This document shows positions 17,486 through 25,076 of a DNA stretch of 37,539 nt, one piece after another. Source of the DNA: Pseudonocardia xinjiangensis (GTDB taxonomy: Bacteria; Actinomycetota; Actinomycetes; Mycobacteriales; Pseudonocardiaceae); NCBI RefSeq assembly GCF_012911925.1, contig NZ_JAAXKY010000068.1, positions 1 through 37,539 on the forward strand, read 5' to 3'. Within the stretch, counting starts at the first letter, position 1, and each line of letters starts with the position of its first letter. Under the pieces are notes generated by a model. That model had not been told where the DNA came from, did not search any database, and was given only the letters and a program-made list of their open reading frames with translations. A program made the position numbers and the translations under genes.

Positions 17486-17605
17486 ACCGCCCTCCGGAGG
17501 CGGCGGCGCCGGTCGGAGTCCTGGCGGGGGCACCATCCGGATCACCATCAGATACGGCCCCTCACCTGCCTCGACAGAGTGAGGGGCCGATCCTGTTGTA
17601 TCCGG
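17486..17605 (+). repeat. Right direct repeat / attachment site (attR), degenerate tRNA-Arg 3' half
   Basis: Ungapped match to 8843-8962 (about 100 of 120 bases). The anticodon stem-loop is identical, including CTCCGGA, and GGGGGCACCATCC is identical. The T arm is broken: the loop reads CGGAG instead of TTCGAAT and one acceptor-side base has changed. There is no 5' half, so this is not a tRNA gene. It marks the far end of the element inserted at 8843. Confidence 0.75.
17556..17588 (+). terminator. Hairpin copy in the right repeat
   Basis: GGCCCCTCAC pairs perfectly with GTGAGGGGCC over 10 bp with a 13-base loop. It is the counterpart of the tRNA terminator at 8913-8945. The loop has diverged while the stem is preserved, even improved by one pair. 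It could end transcription of the truncated hydrolase read from the other strand. Confidence 0.5.
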
Positions 17606-17620
17606 CGCGTCCGAGCCGCG

Positions 17621-18178
17621 TCAGGAGGCGATCTTGAGCAGGAGCTCGCTCAGCTCGACCGGCATCGTGATCATGCAGTCGTGGCCGGTCGGCAGCTCCC
17701 ACACCTCGGACGGGGCGCCATTGGGCTGCAGGGCCGGGACCGGGCGGCGGACTATCGAGTCGGGCGCGACCGTGTTGTGGATGTGGGTGCGGGGGATCGT
17801 CCGGGCGGCCGGAGCGTCCAGGTGGACCGGCTGCTGCAGGCAGAGCACCGACATGTCCGAGAGCATCGCGCGCAGCCATCCGACGTCGGCCGGGTCGGTC
17901 ACCCCGAACAGGCCGTAGGGGGCCGGCAGCTCCGGCATCGGCGGGACCCGCCAGCCGTCGCCGGAGCTCGTCGCCTGGTCGATCGCGAACTGGATCCCCG
18001 GCATCACGTCGACCGCGGTCTCGCCGTCCTCCGGCACCATCGCGTCGAGGTAGACCAGGTGAGCGATCCGGTCGGGGACCGCGTTGGCCACCGACGAGAC
18101 GACCAGCCCCGCGTAGCTGTGCCCCACGAGGACCACCTCCGTGAGGTGCTCGTCCTCGATCACCCGCTCCTGGCAATA
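17621..18178 (-). pseudogene. Alpha/beta hydrolase lacking its N-terminal third
   Basis: From about 18178 downward the frame matches esterases of the EstC/salicylate-esterase type: VIEDEHLTEVVLVGHSYAGLVVSSVAN (nucleophile Ser, about residue 16 of the visible part), IAHLVYLDAMVPEDGET, and a C-terminal ELPTGHDCMITMPVELSELL with the catalytic histidine. The first about 70 residues, with the oxyanion HGAWHG-type motif, are missing. In their place is the 5' region of the divergent HxlR gene. The homology stops within a few bases of the HxlR promoter area, so a deletion probably fused the two. The in-frame codons up to 18352 are antisense to HxlR and meaningless. Confidence 0.75.
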
Positions 18179-18215
18179 CGGCACATTCCGGTGCCCCGGT
18201 TCCGCGGAGGTAACG

Positions 18216-18596
18216 ATGGCGACGGACTGCGACCAGCCGCGCGCCCGCATCGTGCTCGACATGATCGGGGACAAGTGGTCGCTCCTGGTCGTGCGCAGCC
18301 TGCGGCACGGCCCTCGGCGCTTCACCGAGGTCAAGAAGGACATCGACAGCATCAGTCAGCGCATGCTCACCGTCACCCTGCGCGGACTCGAACGCGACGG
18401 CATCCTGACCCGCACGGTGCGCAGCGTGATGCCGCCACACGTCAGCTACGAGCTGACCACGATGGGTGTAACCCTCCGCGAGGCGGCGGCGCCCCTGCTG
18501 GAGTGGAGCGTCGCGCACCTGAGCGAGATCGACGCCGCCCGCTCCGCCTACGACGCCCGCACCGCCCGTGCCCCGGAGTCCGGCACCCCGGCGTAG
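18216..18596 (+). CDS. HxlR-family winged-helix regulator
   Basis: 126 residues from ATG 18216, with the ribosome site GCGGAGG 5 bases before. The HxlR hallmarks are CDQPRARIVLDMIGDKWSLL, where one cysteine remains, VVRSLRHGPRRFTEV, ISQRMLTVTLRGLERDGILTR and the YELTTMGVTLREAAAPLLEW wing. HxlR proteins sense redox stress or electrophiles and often control an adjacent oxidoreductase. Here the convergent FAD monooxygenase and the truncated hydrolase are neighbours. Its last 49 bases overlap the 3' end of the monooxygenase on the opposite strand. Confidence 0.88.
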   Translation: MATDCDQPRARIVLDMIGDKWSLLVVRSLRHGPRRFTEVKKDIDSISQRMLTVTLRGLERDGILTRTVRSVMPPHVSYELTTMGVTLREAAAPLLEWSVAHLSEIDAARSAYDARTARAPESGTPA

Positions 18597-19753
18597 TCGG
18601 GCAGCTCGACGCCGTTGATCGCGCGCTCGATCAGCTCGAGGTCCCATTCAGGCTCCGCGCTCGGCTCCGCGTCCGGCCCCGGGACGTCACGGCTGCGTAC
18701 ATGCAGTCGGCCGATCTCCTGGTTGGCCTCGACGAACGAGCGCATCCGCCCCTCGTAGCCGGCGAACCCGGCCTCCGGGTCCCACCCGGCCGCGGCCAGC
18801 TCTCCGGCCAGCAGATACGCGCCGACCAGGGCCAGCCCGGTGCCCTGCCCGGACATCGGCGACGAGCTGAACGCCGCGTCCCCGAGCAGCCCCACCCGCC
18901 CGCTCGACCAGCGGTCCATCACCACCTGGGCGACCTGGTCGAGGTAGAAGTCCGGGGTGTCGTCCAGGTGGGCGAGGATGCGCGGGGTCAACCAGCCCAG
19001 GCCGGCCATCCGCTCGCGCAACAGGTCCTTCTGGGCCGCGACGTCGCGGTGGTCGACGTCGAAGTCGGCCGAGGGGAAGGAGAACATGGCCATCGCCCGG
19101 GTGGCGTCCTGGATGGGCCGCAGGCCGGCGGAGCGCCCGGACTCCGCCTCCTGGAAATCGATCACCCAGCGATCCAGCCCGAACTCGTTGGGCACGCTGT
19201 AGAAGGCCAGCACGAGCCCGAGGTGGCGGACGAACCGCTCGCGCGGGCCGAACACCATCGCTCGCAGCGCCGAGTGCAGCCCGTCCGCGCCGATCACCAG
19301 GTCGAAGCGCCGCCGGTCGCCGCCCGCGAAGGCCACGTCGACCCCGTCCGCGTCCTGCGTGAGCTCGGCGATCCGGTCGCCGAAGACGTACTCGACGCCG
19401 TCCCGGGTGTCGTCGTAGAGCACCTGGGACAGGTCCCCGCGCAGGATCTCGATCTCCGAGATGTACCCGTCGCCGCCGTCGTCGTCCGCGCGGAAGGTCT
19501 CCAGCACGTTCCCGTCCACGTCCACGGTGTTCGCGCCCGCGGTCTCGGTGCGGGCAGCGCGCACCGGCGCGTCCAGTCCCATCCGCCGGATGACCTCCTT
19601 GGTCACCCCGCGCGCGTCCACCGCCTGCCCACCGGGACGCAGCTCCGGGGCCCGCTCCACCACGGTCACCTCGGCCCCCCGCCGGCACAGCCAGTGGGCC
19701 AGCGCGGGCCCCGCGATGCTCGCCCCCGCCACCAACACCCTGATACCGCTCAC
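18548..19753 (-). CDS. FAD-dependent aromatic-type monooxygenase
   Basis: 401 residues of the PheA/TfdB/TetX-like group of flavoprotein hydroxylases. The FAD motifs are all present: VLVAGASIAGPALAHWL (GxSxxG dinucleotide loop), DLVIGADGLHSALR (DG motif) and GRVGLLGDAAFSSSPMSGQG (GD motif). The start GTG 19753 follows an AGGGGG ribosome site; upstream in-frame codons lack similarity. Such enzymes hydroxylate phenols, polyketides or antibiotics with NAD(P)H and O2. The substrate is unknown. It ends inside the convergent HxlR gene and is followed upstream by the AraC regulator on the same strand. Confidence 0.88.
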   Translation of the reverse strand: MSGIRVLVAGASIAGPALAHWLCRRGAEVTVVERAPELRPGGQAVDARGVTKEVIRRMGLDAPVRAARTETAGANTVDVDGNVLETFRADDDGGDGYISEIEILRGDLSQVLYDDTRDGVEYVFGDRIAELTQDADGVDVAFAGGDRRRFDLVIGADGLHSALRAMVFGPRERFVRHLGLVLAFYSVPNEFGLDRWVIDFQEAESGRSAGLRPIQDATRAMAMFSFPSADFDVDHRDVAAQKDLLRERMAGLGWLTPRILAHLDDTPDFYLDQVAQVVMDRWSSGRVGLLGDAAFSSSPMSGQGTGLALVGAYLLAGELAAAGWDPEAGFAGYEGRMRSFVEANQEIGRLHVRSRDVPGPDAEPSAEPEWDLELIERAINGVELPDYAGVPDSGARAVRAS

Positions 19754-19851
19754 AACGCCCCCTGATCGTCCGATTCGTGTCGAGATGTGGAGTCGGACCC
19801 GTCCTCGGTCCACCCCGCTCCCGGCAGTGAGACCGGGGCGCGGTCAGGAAC

Positions 19852-20802
19852 TCATCGCTGCGCAGTCATCCGCCGGGCGCTGGTCGACCGGAACCCGCTC
19901 GGGTTGACGCCTCGGACTCGCTTGAACGCCGCGCTGAACCCGAACGGGTCGGAGTAACCCACGGCGCGGGCGACCTCCGCGACCGTGGTCGCCTCCTGCT
20001 CGACCAGCAGGTCCGCCGCAAGTGTCATGCGCCAGTGTGTGAGGTACGTCAGCGGCGGTTCGCCGACCAGGTCGGCGAACCGCTTGGCCAGCGTCGAGCG
20101 CGACACCCCGGTGCGGTCGGCCAGCGCGGAGACCGTCCACGGCGCCGCCGGGTCGGCGTGGAGCAGGCGCAGCGCCTCGCCGACCACCGGGTCCCGCTGG
20201 GCGGCCCACCACGCGGGAGGCTCGCCGCCGGGCCGGTCGAACCACGTGCGCAGCGTGCAGACCAGCAGCCAGTCCAGCAGCCGGTCCAGCACCACCTGCT
20301 GGCCCGGGGTGTCGGTCGCCACCTCGGCGGCGAGGTGGTCCAGCACCGGGTCGCCCGTGTCCCCCGGGTCCACGCGCAGCACGACGGGTAGCGCGTCCAG
20401 CAGCCGCCGGCTGATCTCGCCGCGCACCGGGTAGGCACCGACGATCAGGGTCGCCGCGCCGTCGCCGTCGTCGCCGCAGTCGTTCCAGCCGAGCCGGTGC
20501 CGGGTGCCACCCTGCTCGGGCGTCGCGCAGTGCTCCCCGCACGCGACCGGCTCGGCCCGGGTCCCGACCTCGTCGACGAACGTGAACGTCCCGGGGCCCC
20601 GCACGACGACCGTCTCGTAGGCGCGCAGCGGTTCGGGCGAGCAGTGCTCCGGCACGATCCAGCCCGACCCGCCGAGGACGGTGCACAAGGTCAGCGGCGG
20701 GCCGTCCACGAAGTGCAGCGCCCAGGGCGGGGTCAGGGTCGAGCTGCCGAACAGCGAACCCTGGGCCCGCACTCCCCGGATCAGGTCATCGAACACGGCC
20801 AC
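19852..20802 (-). CDS. AraC-family regulator with cupin-type sensor domain
   Basis: 316 residues from GTG 20802 (VAVFDDLIRGVRAQGSLF), the start that fits homologues; an ATG at 20826 is possible. The N-terminal half is a Cupin_6-like sensor (WALHFVDGPPLTLCTVLGG, then LIVGAYPVRGEISRRLLDALP). The C-terminal half has two HTH motifs: WTVSALADRTGVSRSTLAKRF, and VAEVARAVGYSDPFGFSAAF followed by GVNPSGFR. It is divergent to the NmrA-like gene 82 bases away, a frequent AraC-oxidoreductase pairing, so it is probably the activator or repressor of that gene. Related proteins sense reactive chlorine or other electrophiles; that role here is an inference. Confidence 0.88.
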   Translation of the reverse strand: MAVFDDLIRGVRAQGSLFGSSTLTPPWALHFVDGPPLTLCTVLGGSGWIVPEHCSPEPLRAYETVVVRGPGTFTFVDEVGTRAEPVACGEHCATPEQGGTRHRLGWNDCGDDGDGAATLIVGAYPVRGEISRRLLDALPVVLRVDPGDTGDPVLDHLAAEVATDTPGQQVVLDRLLDWLLVCTLRTWFDRPGGEPPAWWAAQRDPVVGEALRLLHADPAAPWTVSALADRTGVSRSTLAKRFADLVGEPPLTYLTHWRMTLAADLLVEQEATTVAEVARAVGYSDPFGFSAAFKRVRGVNPSGFRSTSARRMTAQR

Positions 20803-20884
20803 GTGCGCGAGATTAGGCGAATACACAGGCGATCCGGCTCCTCACCTATGGATTCGTCCGAGCCCGCCCCGTTCACTCGATGTC

Positions 20885-21721
20885 ATGACCAACGGCACCA
20901 CCCTCGTCCTCGGCGCCACCGGGAAGACCGGCCGGCGGATCCTCGCCCGGTTGCGGCTGCACGGCACACCCGTGCGCGCTGCCTCCCGGTCCAGCCGGGT
21001 CCGGTTCGACTGGTCCGATCCCGGCGGCTGGGACGCGGCCCTGCAGGGCGTCACCGCCGTCTACGTCGTGGCCCCGCGCGTGCCCGGTCCGGTGCACGAG
21101 TTCGTGGCCCGGGCCGAGGCCGCCGGCGTGCAGCGCCTCGTCCTGCTCTCCGGGCGCGGCGCCGACACCTGGGGCGACTCCCCGTTCGGGCTGGACATGC
21201 GCTCGGCGGAGGACGCCGTACGCGGCTCGGCGCTGGAGTGGACCGTCCTGCGGTCGTCGAACTTCGACCAGAACTTCGACGAGGACGTCTTCCACGCCCC
21301 GCTTCTCACCGGCGAGCTGGCGCTCCCGGCCGGTGCGGTCCCCGAGCCGTTCATCGACATCGAGGACGTCGCCGACGCCGCGGCCGCGGTGGTGACCGAG
21401 CCCGGCCGCCACGCCGGACGGATCTACGAGCTGACCGGACCGCGTGGGATCACCTTCGCCGAGGCCGTCGATCTGATCTCCCGGGCGTCCGGGCAGCCCA
21501 TCACCTACAAGCAGATCTCCCCCGCCGAGTACACCGCGACGCTGGTCGAGGACGGCGTGGGCGAGGACGACGCCCACCACGTCGCCGAGATGTTCGTGCT
21601 GATGGAACGCGGGCTGATCGCCGCGACGACGGACGACCTCGCCACCGTGCTGGGACGGGCGCCCCGGACCTTCGAGGACTACGTCGTGCGGACGGCAGCG
21701 GCGGGGGCCTGGCGACGATGA
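20885..21721 (+). CDS. NmrA-like NAD(P)-binding protein
   Basis: 278 residues, atypical SDR of the NmrA/HSCARG kind. The Rossmann loop is TLVLGATGKTGRRILARL, followed by VYVVAPRVPGPVHEF, RLVLLSGRGAD, and WTVLRSSNFDQNFDED in the substrate region. The C-terminal part PRGITFAEAVDLISRASG is typical. Proteins of this group are NAD(P)H sensors or quinone/azo reductases; the catalytic Ser-Tyr-Lys set is not obvious. It is divergent from the AraC gene and followed after 31 bases by the PPOX-fold gene, likely in one transcript. Confidence 0.88.
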   Translation: MTNGTTLVLGATGKTGRRILARLRLHGTPVRAASRSSRVRFDWSDPGGWDAALQGVTAVYVVAPRVPGPVHEFVARAEAAGVQRLVLLSGRGADTWGDSPFGLDMRSAEDAVRGSALEWTVLRSSNFDQNFDEDVFHAPLLTGELALPAGAVPEPFIDIEDVADAAAAVVTEPGRHAGRIYELTGPRGITFAEAVDLISRASGQPITYKQISPAEYTATLVEDGVGEDDAHHVAEMFVLMERGLIAATTDDLATVLGRAPRTFEDYVVRTAAAGAWRR

Positions 21722-21752
21722 CCCGGTCCCCCTCATCTCCGGAAGGACCGCG

Positions 21753-22181
21753 ATGAGCACCGACGCCCATGAACTGACCGCCCAGGACCTCGAGTTCCTC
21801 CGACGGCCCCTGCACGGGTTCCTGTCCGTGGCCGGGGGGCCGCACCCGCCACAGCCCCGGCCGGTGTGGTTCGAAGCCACTGCCGAGGGCACGGTCCAGC
21901 TGTTCACCGCTCCGGAGTCGCTGAAGGTCCGGCGCCTGCGCCGCGACCCCCGTGCCTCGATCGTCGTCGCCGCGCCGGTGGGTGAACGCGAGCGCTGGGT
22001 GTCGGTCGCCGGCCCCACCACGGTGGAACCTGACGGAGCGCACGACCTGGCCGCCCGCCTCGCCGCCCGCTACTGGGGCCCCGACAACCCGGCCCGGGCC
22101 GACGACCTCGCCGAGATCCTGGCCGCGGCCCAGGTCCGCCTCGTCATCCACCCGGAGGCCGTGAGTCGCTACAGGTATTGA
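21753..22181 (+). CDS. Pyridoxamine 5'-phosphate oxidase-fold flavin/F420 protein
   Basis: 142 residues with the split-barrel PPOX fold: LEFLRRPLHGFLSV, PRPVWFEATAEGTVQLFT, LKVRRLRRDPRASIVVAAP and WVSVAGPTTVEPDG. The size and the KVRRLRRDPRASI motif fit the single-domain F420- or FMN-binding branch of actinobacteria. A GGAAGGA ribosome site precedes ATG 21753. The gene follows the NmrA-like gene closely. The exact cofactor and substrate cannot be told from the sequence. Confidence 0.85.
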   Translation: MSTDAHELTAQDLEFLRRPLHGFLSVAGGPHPPQPRPVWFEATAEGTVQLFTAPESLKVRRLRRDPRASIVVAAPVGERERWVSVAGPTTVEPDGAHDLAARLAARYWGPDNPARADDLAEILAAAQVRLVIHPEAVSRYRY

Positions 22182-22197
22182 TCTCCGCGGCCGTGCG

Positions 22198-22653
22198 CTA
22201 GTGGGGTCCGTCCAGCGGGGTGAGCAGGACGATCGGGATCTCGCGGTCGGTCTTCCGCGCGTAGTCGTCGTAGAGCGGGAAGATCTCCACCATCTGCGCC
22301 CACAGGGCCGCGCGCTCGGCCGAGGACGCGACGCGGGCGCGTCCGGTGAACCGGCGAGTGCCGACCTGCACCCCGACGCCGGGGTCCGCCAGGAGGTTCA
22401 TGAACCATGCCGGGTCCTCGTCGGCGCCGCCCTTGGAGGCGACGACGACGTACGCGTCGCCCGAGGTGCCGTAGATCAGGCAGGTGCGGCGAGGTGTACC
22501 GGTCCGGCGGCCGGTCGTGGCGAGCACGAGGGTCCGCACGCCGTTGTTCTCGTGGCCTTCGGCGCCGCCCGAGGCGAGGTAGGTGCGGGTGTGTTCGGCG
22601 ACCCAGTCCCACTGCGAGTCGGTGGCGCGGTCGAGGTCCTCGGCGATGGCCAT
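22198..22653 (-). CDS. Deazaflavin (F420)-dependent nitroreductase-family protein
   Basis: 151 residues of the DDN/FDOR-type split barrel. Typical marks are VRTLVLATTGRRTGTPRRTCLIYG, DAYVVVASKGGADEDPAWFMNLLADPG and the YARKTDREIPIVLLTPL end. These enzymes use reduced coenzyme F420 to reduce quinones, nitro compounds and other electrophiles. ATG 22653 has the GGAAGGAC ribosome site. The gene follows the DHFR-like gene by 50 bases and has a very similar leader (GGCTCCGTC and CCGGAAGG at the same order), so both may be controlled together. Confidence 0.87.
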   Translation of the reverse strand: MAIAEDLDRATDSQWDWVAEHTRTYLASGGAEGHENNGVRTLVLATTGRRTGTPRRTCLIYGTSGDAYVVVASKGGADEDPAWFMNLLADPGVGVQVGTRRFTGRARVASSAERAALWAQMVEIFPLYDDYARKTDREIPIVLLTPLDGPH

Positions 22654-22703
22654 GGCGGCTGTCCTTCCGGTAGAAGCGATGGTGCGACGGAGCCGTACGT
22701 CCA

Positions 22704-23270
22704 CTACTTCGTGATCTCGTAGCGCAGAAGTGCCACGCCGTTGTCGAACGCGGTGGCCTCCACCAGCAACAGGTCGTGCCCGTCCACGAAGACGCGCGTT
22801 CCCGTGCCGCGTGACACCGGGCAGACCAGCATCCGGACTTCGTCGACGACGCCGGCCTCCAGCAGGGAGTGCATGAGCGTCAAGCTCCCCCACAGCCAGA
22901 TGTCCTTGCCGCTCTGCCCCTTGAGCTCCCGGATGGTGGCCACCGGGTCGCGCGTCACGGTCGCGGCGGGAAAGTCACCCCAGGGCGCGTCGTCGAGCTT
23001 CGATGAGGCGACGATCTTGGTGAGGTTGTTGAGCTTCTGGCCGTACTCGCCCTGCTCCTCGGCGTAGGGCCAGTAGTCCTTGGTCTGGGCGTAGGTGGTG
23101 GCGCCGAGAACCATCGTGTCGACCGAGTCGATGAACCCCATCAGGCTCGCCTTGAACGCGGGGTTGGTCTTCTCGGAGAAGGGCTCCCCGGACACGAAGG
23201 TGAGCCCGCCGTCCTCCTCCGCGGCGATGTTGTCGACGGTGACCCACTGCTGGACGACGAGCTTTCGCAT
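22704..23270 (-). CDS. Dihydrofolate reductase / RibD C-terminal-like protein
   Basis: 188 residues of the RibD_C/DHFR fold. It starts MRKLVVQQWVTVDNIAAEED and contains the central DTMVLGATTYAQTKDYWPYA, IWLWGSLTLMHSLLEAGVVDEV and an NADPH-type GS motif. Such stand-alone proteins are very common in actinobacteria and few have a known reaction; true folate reduction is unlikely. ATG 23270 has a GGAAGGG ribosome site. The 110-base gap to the sigma factor contains a promoter-like pair (23318-23345) shared with two other genes nearby, so it is a likely target of the ECF42 sigma factor. Confidence 0.85.
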   Translation of the reverse strand: MRKLVVQQWVTVDNIAAEEDGGLTFVSGEPFSEKTNPAFKASLMGFIDSVDTMVLGATTYAQTKDYWPYAEEQGEYGQKLNNLTKIVASSKLDDAPWGDFPAATVTRDPVATIRELKGQSGKDIWLWGSLTLMHSLLEAGVVDEVRMLVCPVSRGTGTRVFVDGHDLLLVEATAFDNGVALLRYEITK

Positions 23271-23317
23271 GGCTGCCCTTCCGGTACGTGCGGCCACGCC
23301 GGCCGCATCCGCCACTG

Positions 23318-23345
23318 GGACGGAGCCGCCACGCCGGTCTCGACA
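23318..23345 (-). promoter_or_regulatory. Likely ECF42-type promoter of the DHFR-like gene
   Basis: On the minus strand TGTCGA (23345-23340), 16 bases, then CCGTCC (23323-23318), about 48 bases before the start codon. The same first hexamer, spacing and GCTCCG context occur at 25817-25790 and, with one change, at 25859-25886. TGTCGA is, from memory, the -35 box described for ECF42 sigma factors. Confidence 0.6.
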
Positions 23346-23380
23346 TCCCGGCCACAAAGTTCCGGGTCGAGATCGACCGA

Positions 23381-24667
23381 TCAACGCTCCTCGGGTGCGG
23401 GTCGGTGAGTGCGTCGGCGGAGGTAGCGGCGTTCGGCCTCGTTCCGGGTGAGGGCGGCGGCGGCGCTGAACTCGTCGTCCGCCCGGTCGTGGTCGCCGAG
23501 CTGGTCGAGGAGGTGCGCGCGGACAGCGTGGGCGCGCTGCGCGACGAGGGGGTCGTCGGTGAGGTGGTGGTCGCGATCGAGCTGTTCGAGCAGGGCGAGC
23601 CCGCGGCGCGGCCCGAAGGCATGTGCGACGGCGACGGTGCGGCTGAGGCGGACCGGCGCAGTGGGCTGCAGACGTTCGAGCCACAGATACAGGGCGGCGA
23701 TCTGCGGCCAGTCGGTCTCCGCAGCGGTCTTCGCCTGTGCGTGGGTCGCGGCGATGGCCGCCTGGAGCTGATAGGGCCCGACACGCTCCTGCGACCAGGC
23801 TTGCTCGATTAGCTCCCGACCCTCGGTGATCAGGATCTCGTCCCACCCGGTGCGGTCCTGCTCGGAAAGGACGACGAGTTCCTGGTGAGGGTCCGTACGG
23901 GCGGCGCGGCGTGCTTCGGTCAGCAGCATGAGCGCGAGCAGTCCTGATACCTCGGCATCTCCGGGCAGAACGCCGTGGAGCATCCGGGCGAGCCGGATCG
24001 CCTCCGCGGTGAGGTCGGTGCGGGTGAGCCGGTGGCCGGCGGTGGCCGTATACCCCTCGTTGAAGATCAGGTAGAGCATCTTCATCACGACGGGGAGGCG
24101 CCCTGTGACGTCGTCCTCGTCGCGCATCTCGAAACGGGCGCCGGCCTTCGTGAGAGTCTGCTTGGCCCGGCTGATCCGGGTACCCATCGTGGACTCCGTC
24201 GTGCCGTAGGCGTGGGCGATCTCATCCGTCGTGAGCCCGCCGACCGCGCGCAGAGTGAGCGCGACCTGGGAGACCTCGCTGAGTGCCGGGTGGCAGCACA
24301 GCAGCAGCAGTTGGAGGCTGTCGTCGTAGTCGACGACGGCGGGTCCAGGTCGGCTGGGATCGACAAGCACGGGGTCGGCGTAGGCGGCGTCCTCCTCGCG
24401 GCGGTGCGCAGCCTGTTCGGAGCGGATGAGATCGATCATCTTGCGATAGCCGACGCGGATCAGCCAGCTACGCGGCTCATCCGGCACGCCCTTGTCGGGC
24501 CACCGCCCGGTGGCGACGATCAGGGCTTCCTGCACGGCATCCTCGGCGAGCTCGAACCGGCCGAAGCGACGCACCAGCGCACCGAGCACGTGCGGCGTCT
24601 CGTTCCGCAGCATGTGCTCGATGCGCCGGGTCCCGGCTTCCCCGGTGCCGTCGGTCGGGGGCGCCAT
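23381..24667 (-). CDS. ECF42-type RNA polymerase sigma factor with long C-terminal extension
   Basis: 428 residues, twice the size of a plain ECF sigma. Region 2 spans about 20-85 (GRFELAEDAVQEALIVATGR, WLIRVGYRKMIDLIRSE). Region 4 spans about 125-180 (VALTLRAVGGLTTDEIAHAY, TTESTMGTRISRAKQTL). The remainder is the DUF6596/TPR-like extension characteristic of the ECF42 group (MKMLYLIFNEGYTAT, GLLALMLLTEARRAAR, GPYQLQAAIAATHA). ECF42 factors have no classical anti-sigma; their extension is needed for activity and they are encoded next to DGPF proteins. That is the case here: the start codon overlaps the stop of the YCII/DGPF gene (TGATG). The signal is unknown. Confidence 0.92.
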   Translation of the reverse strand: MAPPTDGTGEAGTRRIEHMLRNETPHVLGALVRRFGRFELAEDAVQEALIVATGRWPDKGVPDEPRSWLIRVGYRKMIDLIRSEQAAHRREEDAAYADPVLVDPSRPGPAVVDYDDSLQLLLLCCHPALSEVSQVALTLRAVGGLTTDEIAHAYGTTESTMGTRISRAKQTLTKAGARFEMRDEDDVTGRLPVVMKMLYLIFNEGYTATAGHRLTRTDLTAEAIRLARMLHGVLPGDAEVSGLLALMLLTEARRAARTDPHQELVVLSEQDRTGWDEILITEGRELIEQAWSQERVGPYQLQAAIAATHAQAKTAAETDWPQIAALYLWLERLQPTAPVRLSRTVAVAHAFGPRRGLALLEQLDRDHHLTDDPLVAQRAHAVRAHLLDQLGDHDRADDEFSAAAALTRNEAERRYLRRRTHRPAPEER

Positions 24668-25035
24668 CAGGCGAAGTCGTCGCCCATGATCGGCCGAATC
24701 TCCATCGGCTCGCCCAGTGCGTCGACCATCCGGGCGACGATGTCGCGGGCGCGCTCGAGGCTGGAGACGTCGATGATCGCGAAACTCGCGAGAACCTCCT
24801 TCAGCTCGGCGAAGGGGCCGTCCGTGGCAACGACGCCCGCGTCGGTCTTCCGGACCGTCGTGGAGACGGCGGGATGGCCCAGGCCCTCGCTCTGCACGAA
24901 CTCCCCGGTCTCGCGCAGCTCGGCCTCGAACTTCTGGTAGGCGGCGAACGCGTCGAGAGCCTCCGGGCTGGGCACGTCGGCGGTCTCGGCGTCCCACGCC
25001 TGCGCGGGGGTGTAGCTCAACAGCAGGAACTTCAT
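24667..25035 (-). CDS. YCII-related (DGPF domain) protein
   Basis: 122 residues, ferredoxin-like fold: MKFLLLSYTPAQAW, a helix with YQKFEAELRETGEFVQSEGL, and the defining ATDGPFAELKEVLASFAIID segment with the DGPF motif. It ends GEPMEIRPIMGDDFA. Genes of this family are the standard partner of ECF42 sigma factors and are usually their strongest target. It lies 41 bases after the DUF998 gene and overlaps the sigma gene (TGATG), so translation of the two is probably coupled. Biochemical function is unknown; related YciI proteins bind or hydrolyse small ligands. Confidence 0.9.
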   Translation of the reverse strand: MKFLLLSYTPAQAWDAETADVPSPEALDAFAAYQKFEAELRETGEFVQSEGLGHPAVSTTVRKTDAGVVATDGPFAELKEVLASFAIIDVSSLERARDIVARMVDALGEPMEIRPIMGDDFA

Positions 25036-25076
25036 GACTCTCCATCCGACATCGGTGGCGGCTCAGCTCAGGCGGG

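Noticed and set aside
8893..17605. CRISPR array or prophage inside the element
   Set aside because: No regularly spaced repeats and no capsid, terminase or portal genes were seen; only the integrase remnant is mobile-element-like.
17562..18647. Long minus-strand frame across the truncated esterase and HxlR
   Set aside because: Gly/Arg-rich shadow; the esterase motifs lie in a different frame and HxlR on the other strand has a good ribosome site.
19778..19805. TGTCGAGA followed by CCGTCC, resembling the ECF42-type promoters, on the plus strand
   Set aside because: The spacing is 15 rather than 16 and no plus-strand gene follows for over 1 kb; it points into the 3' end of the AraC gene. Probably chance.
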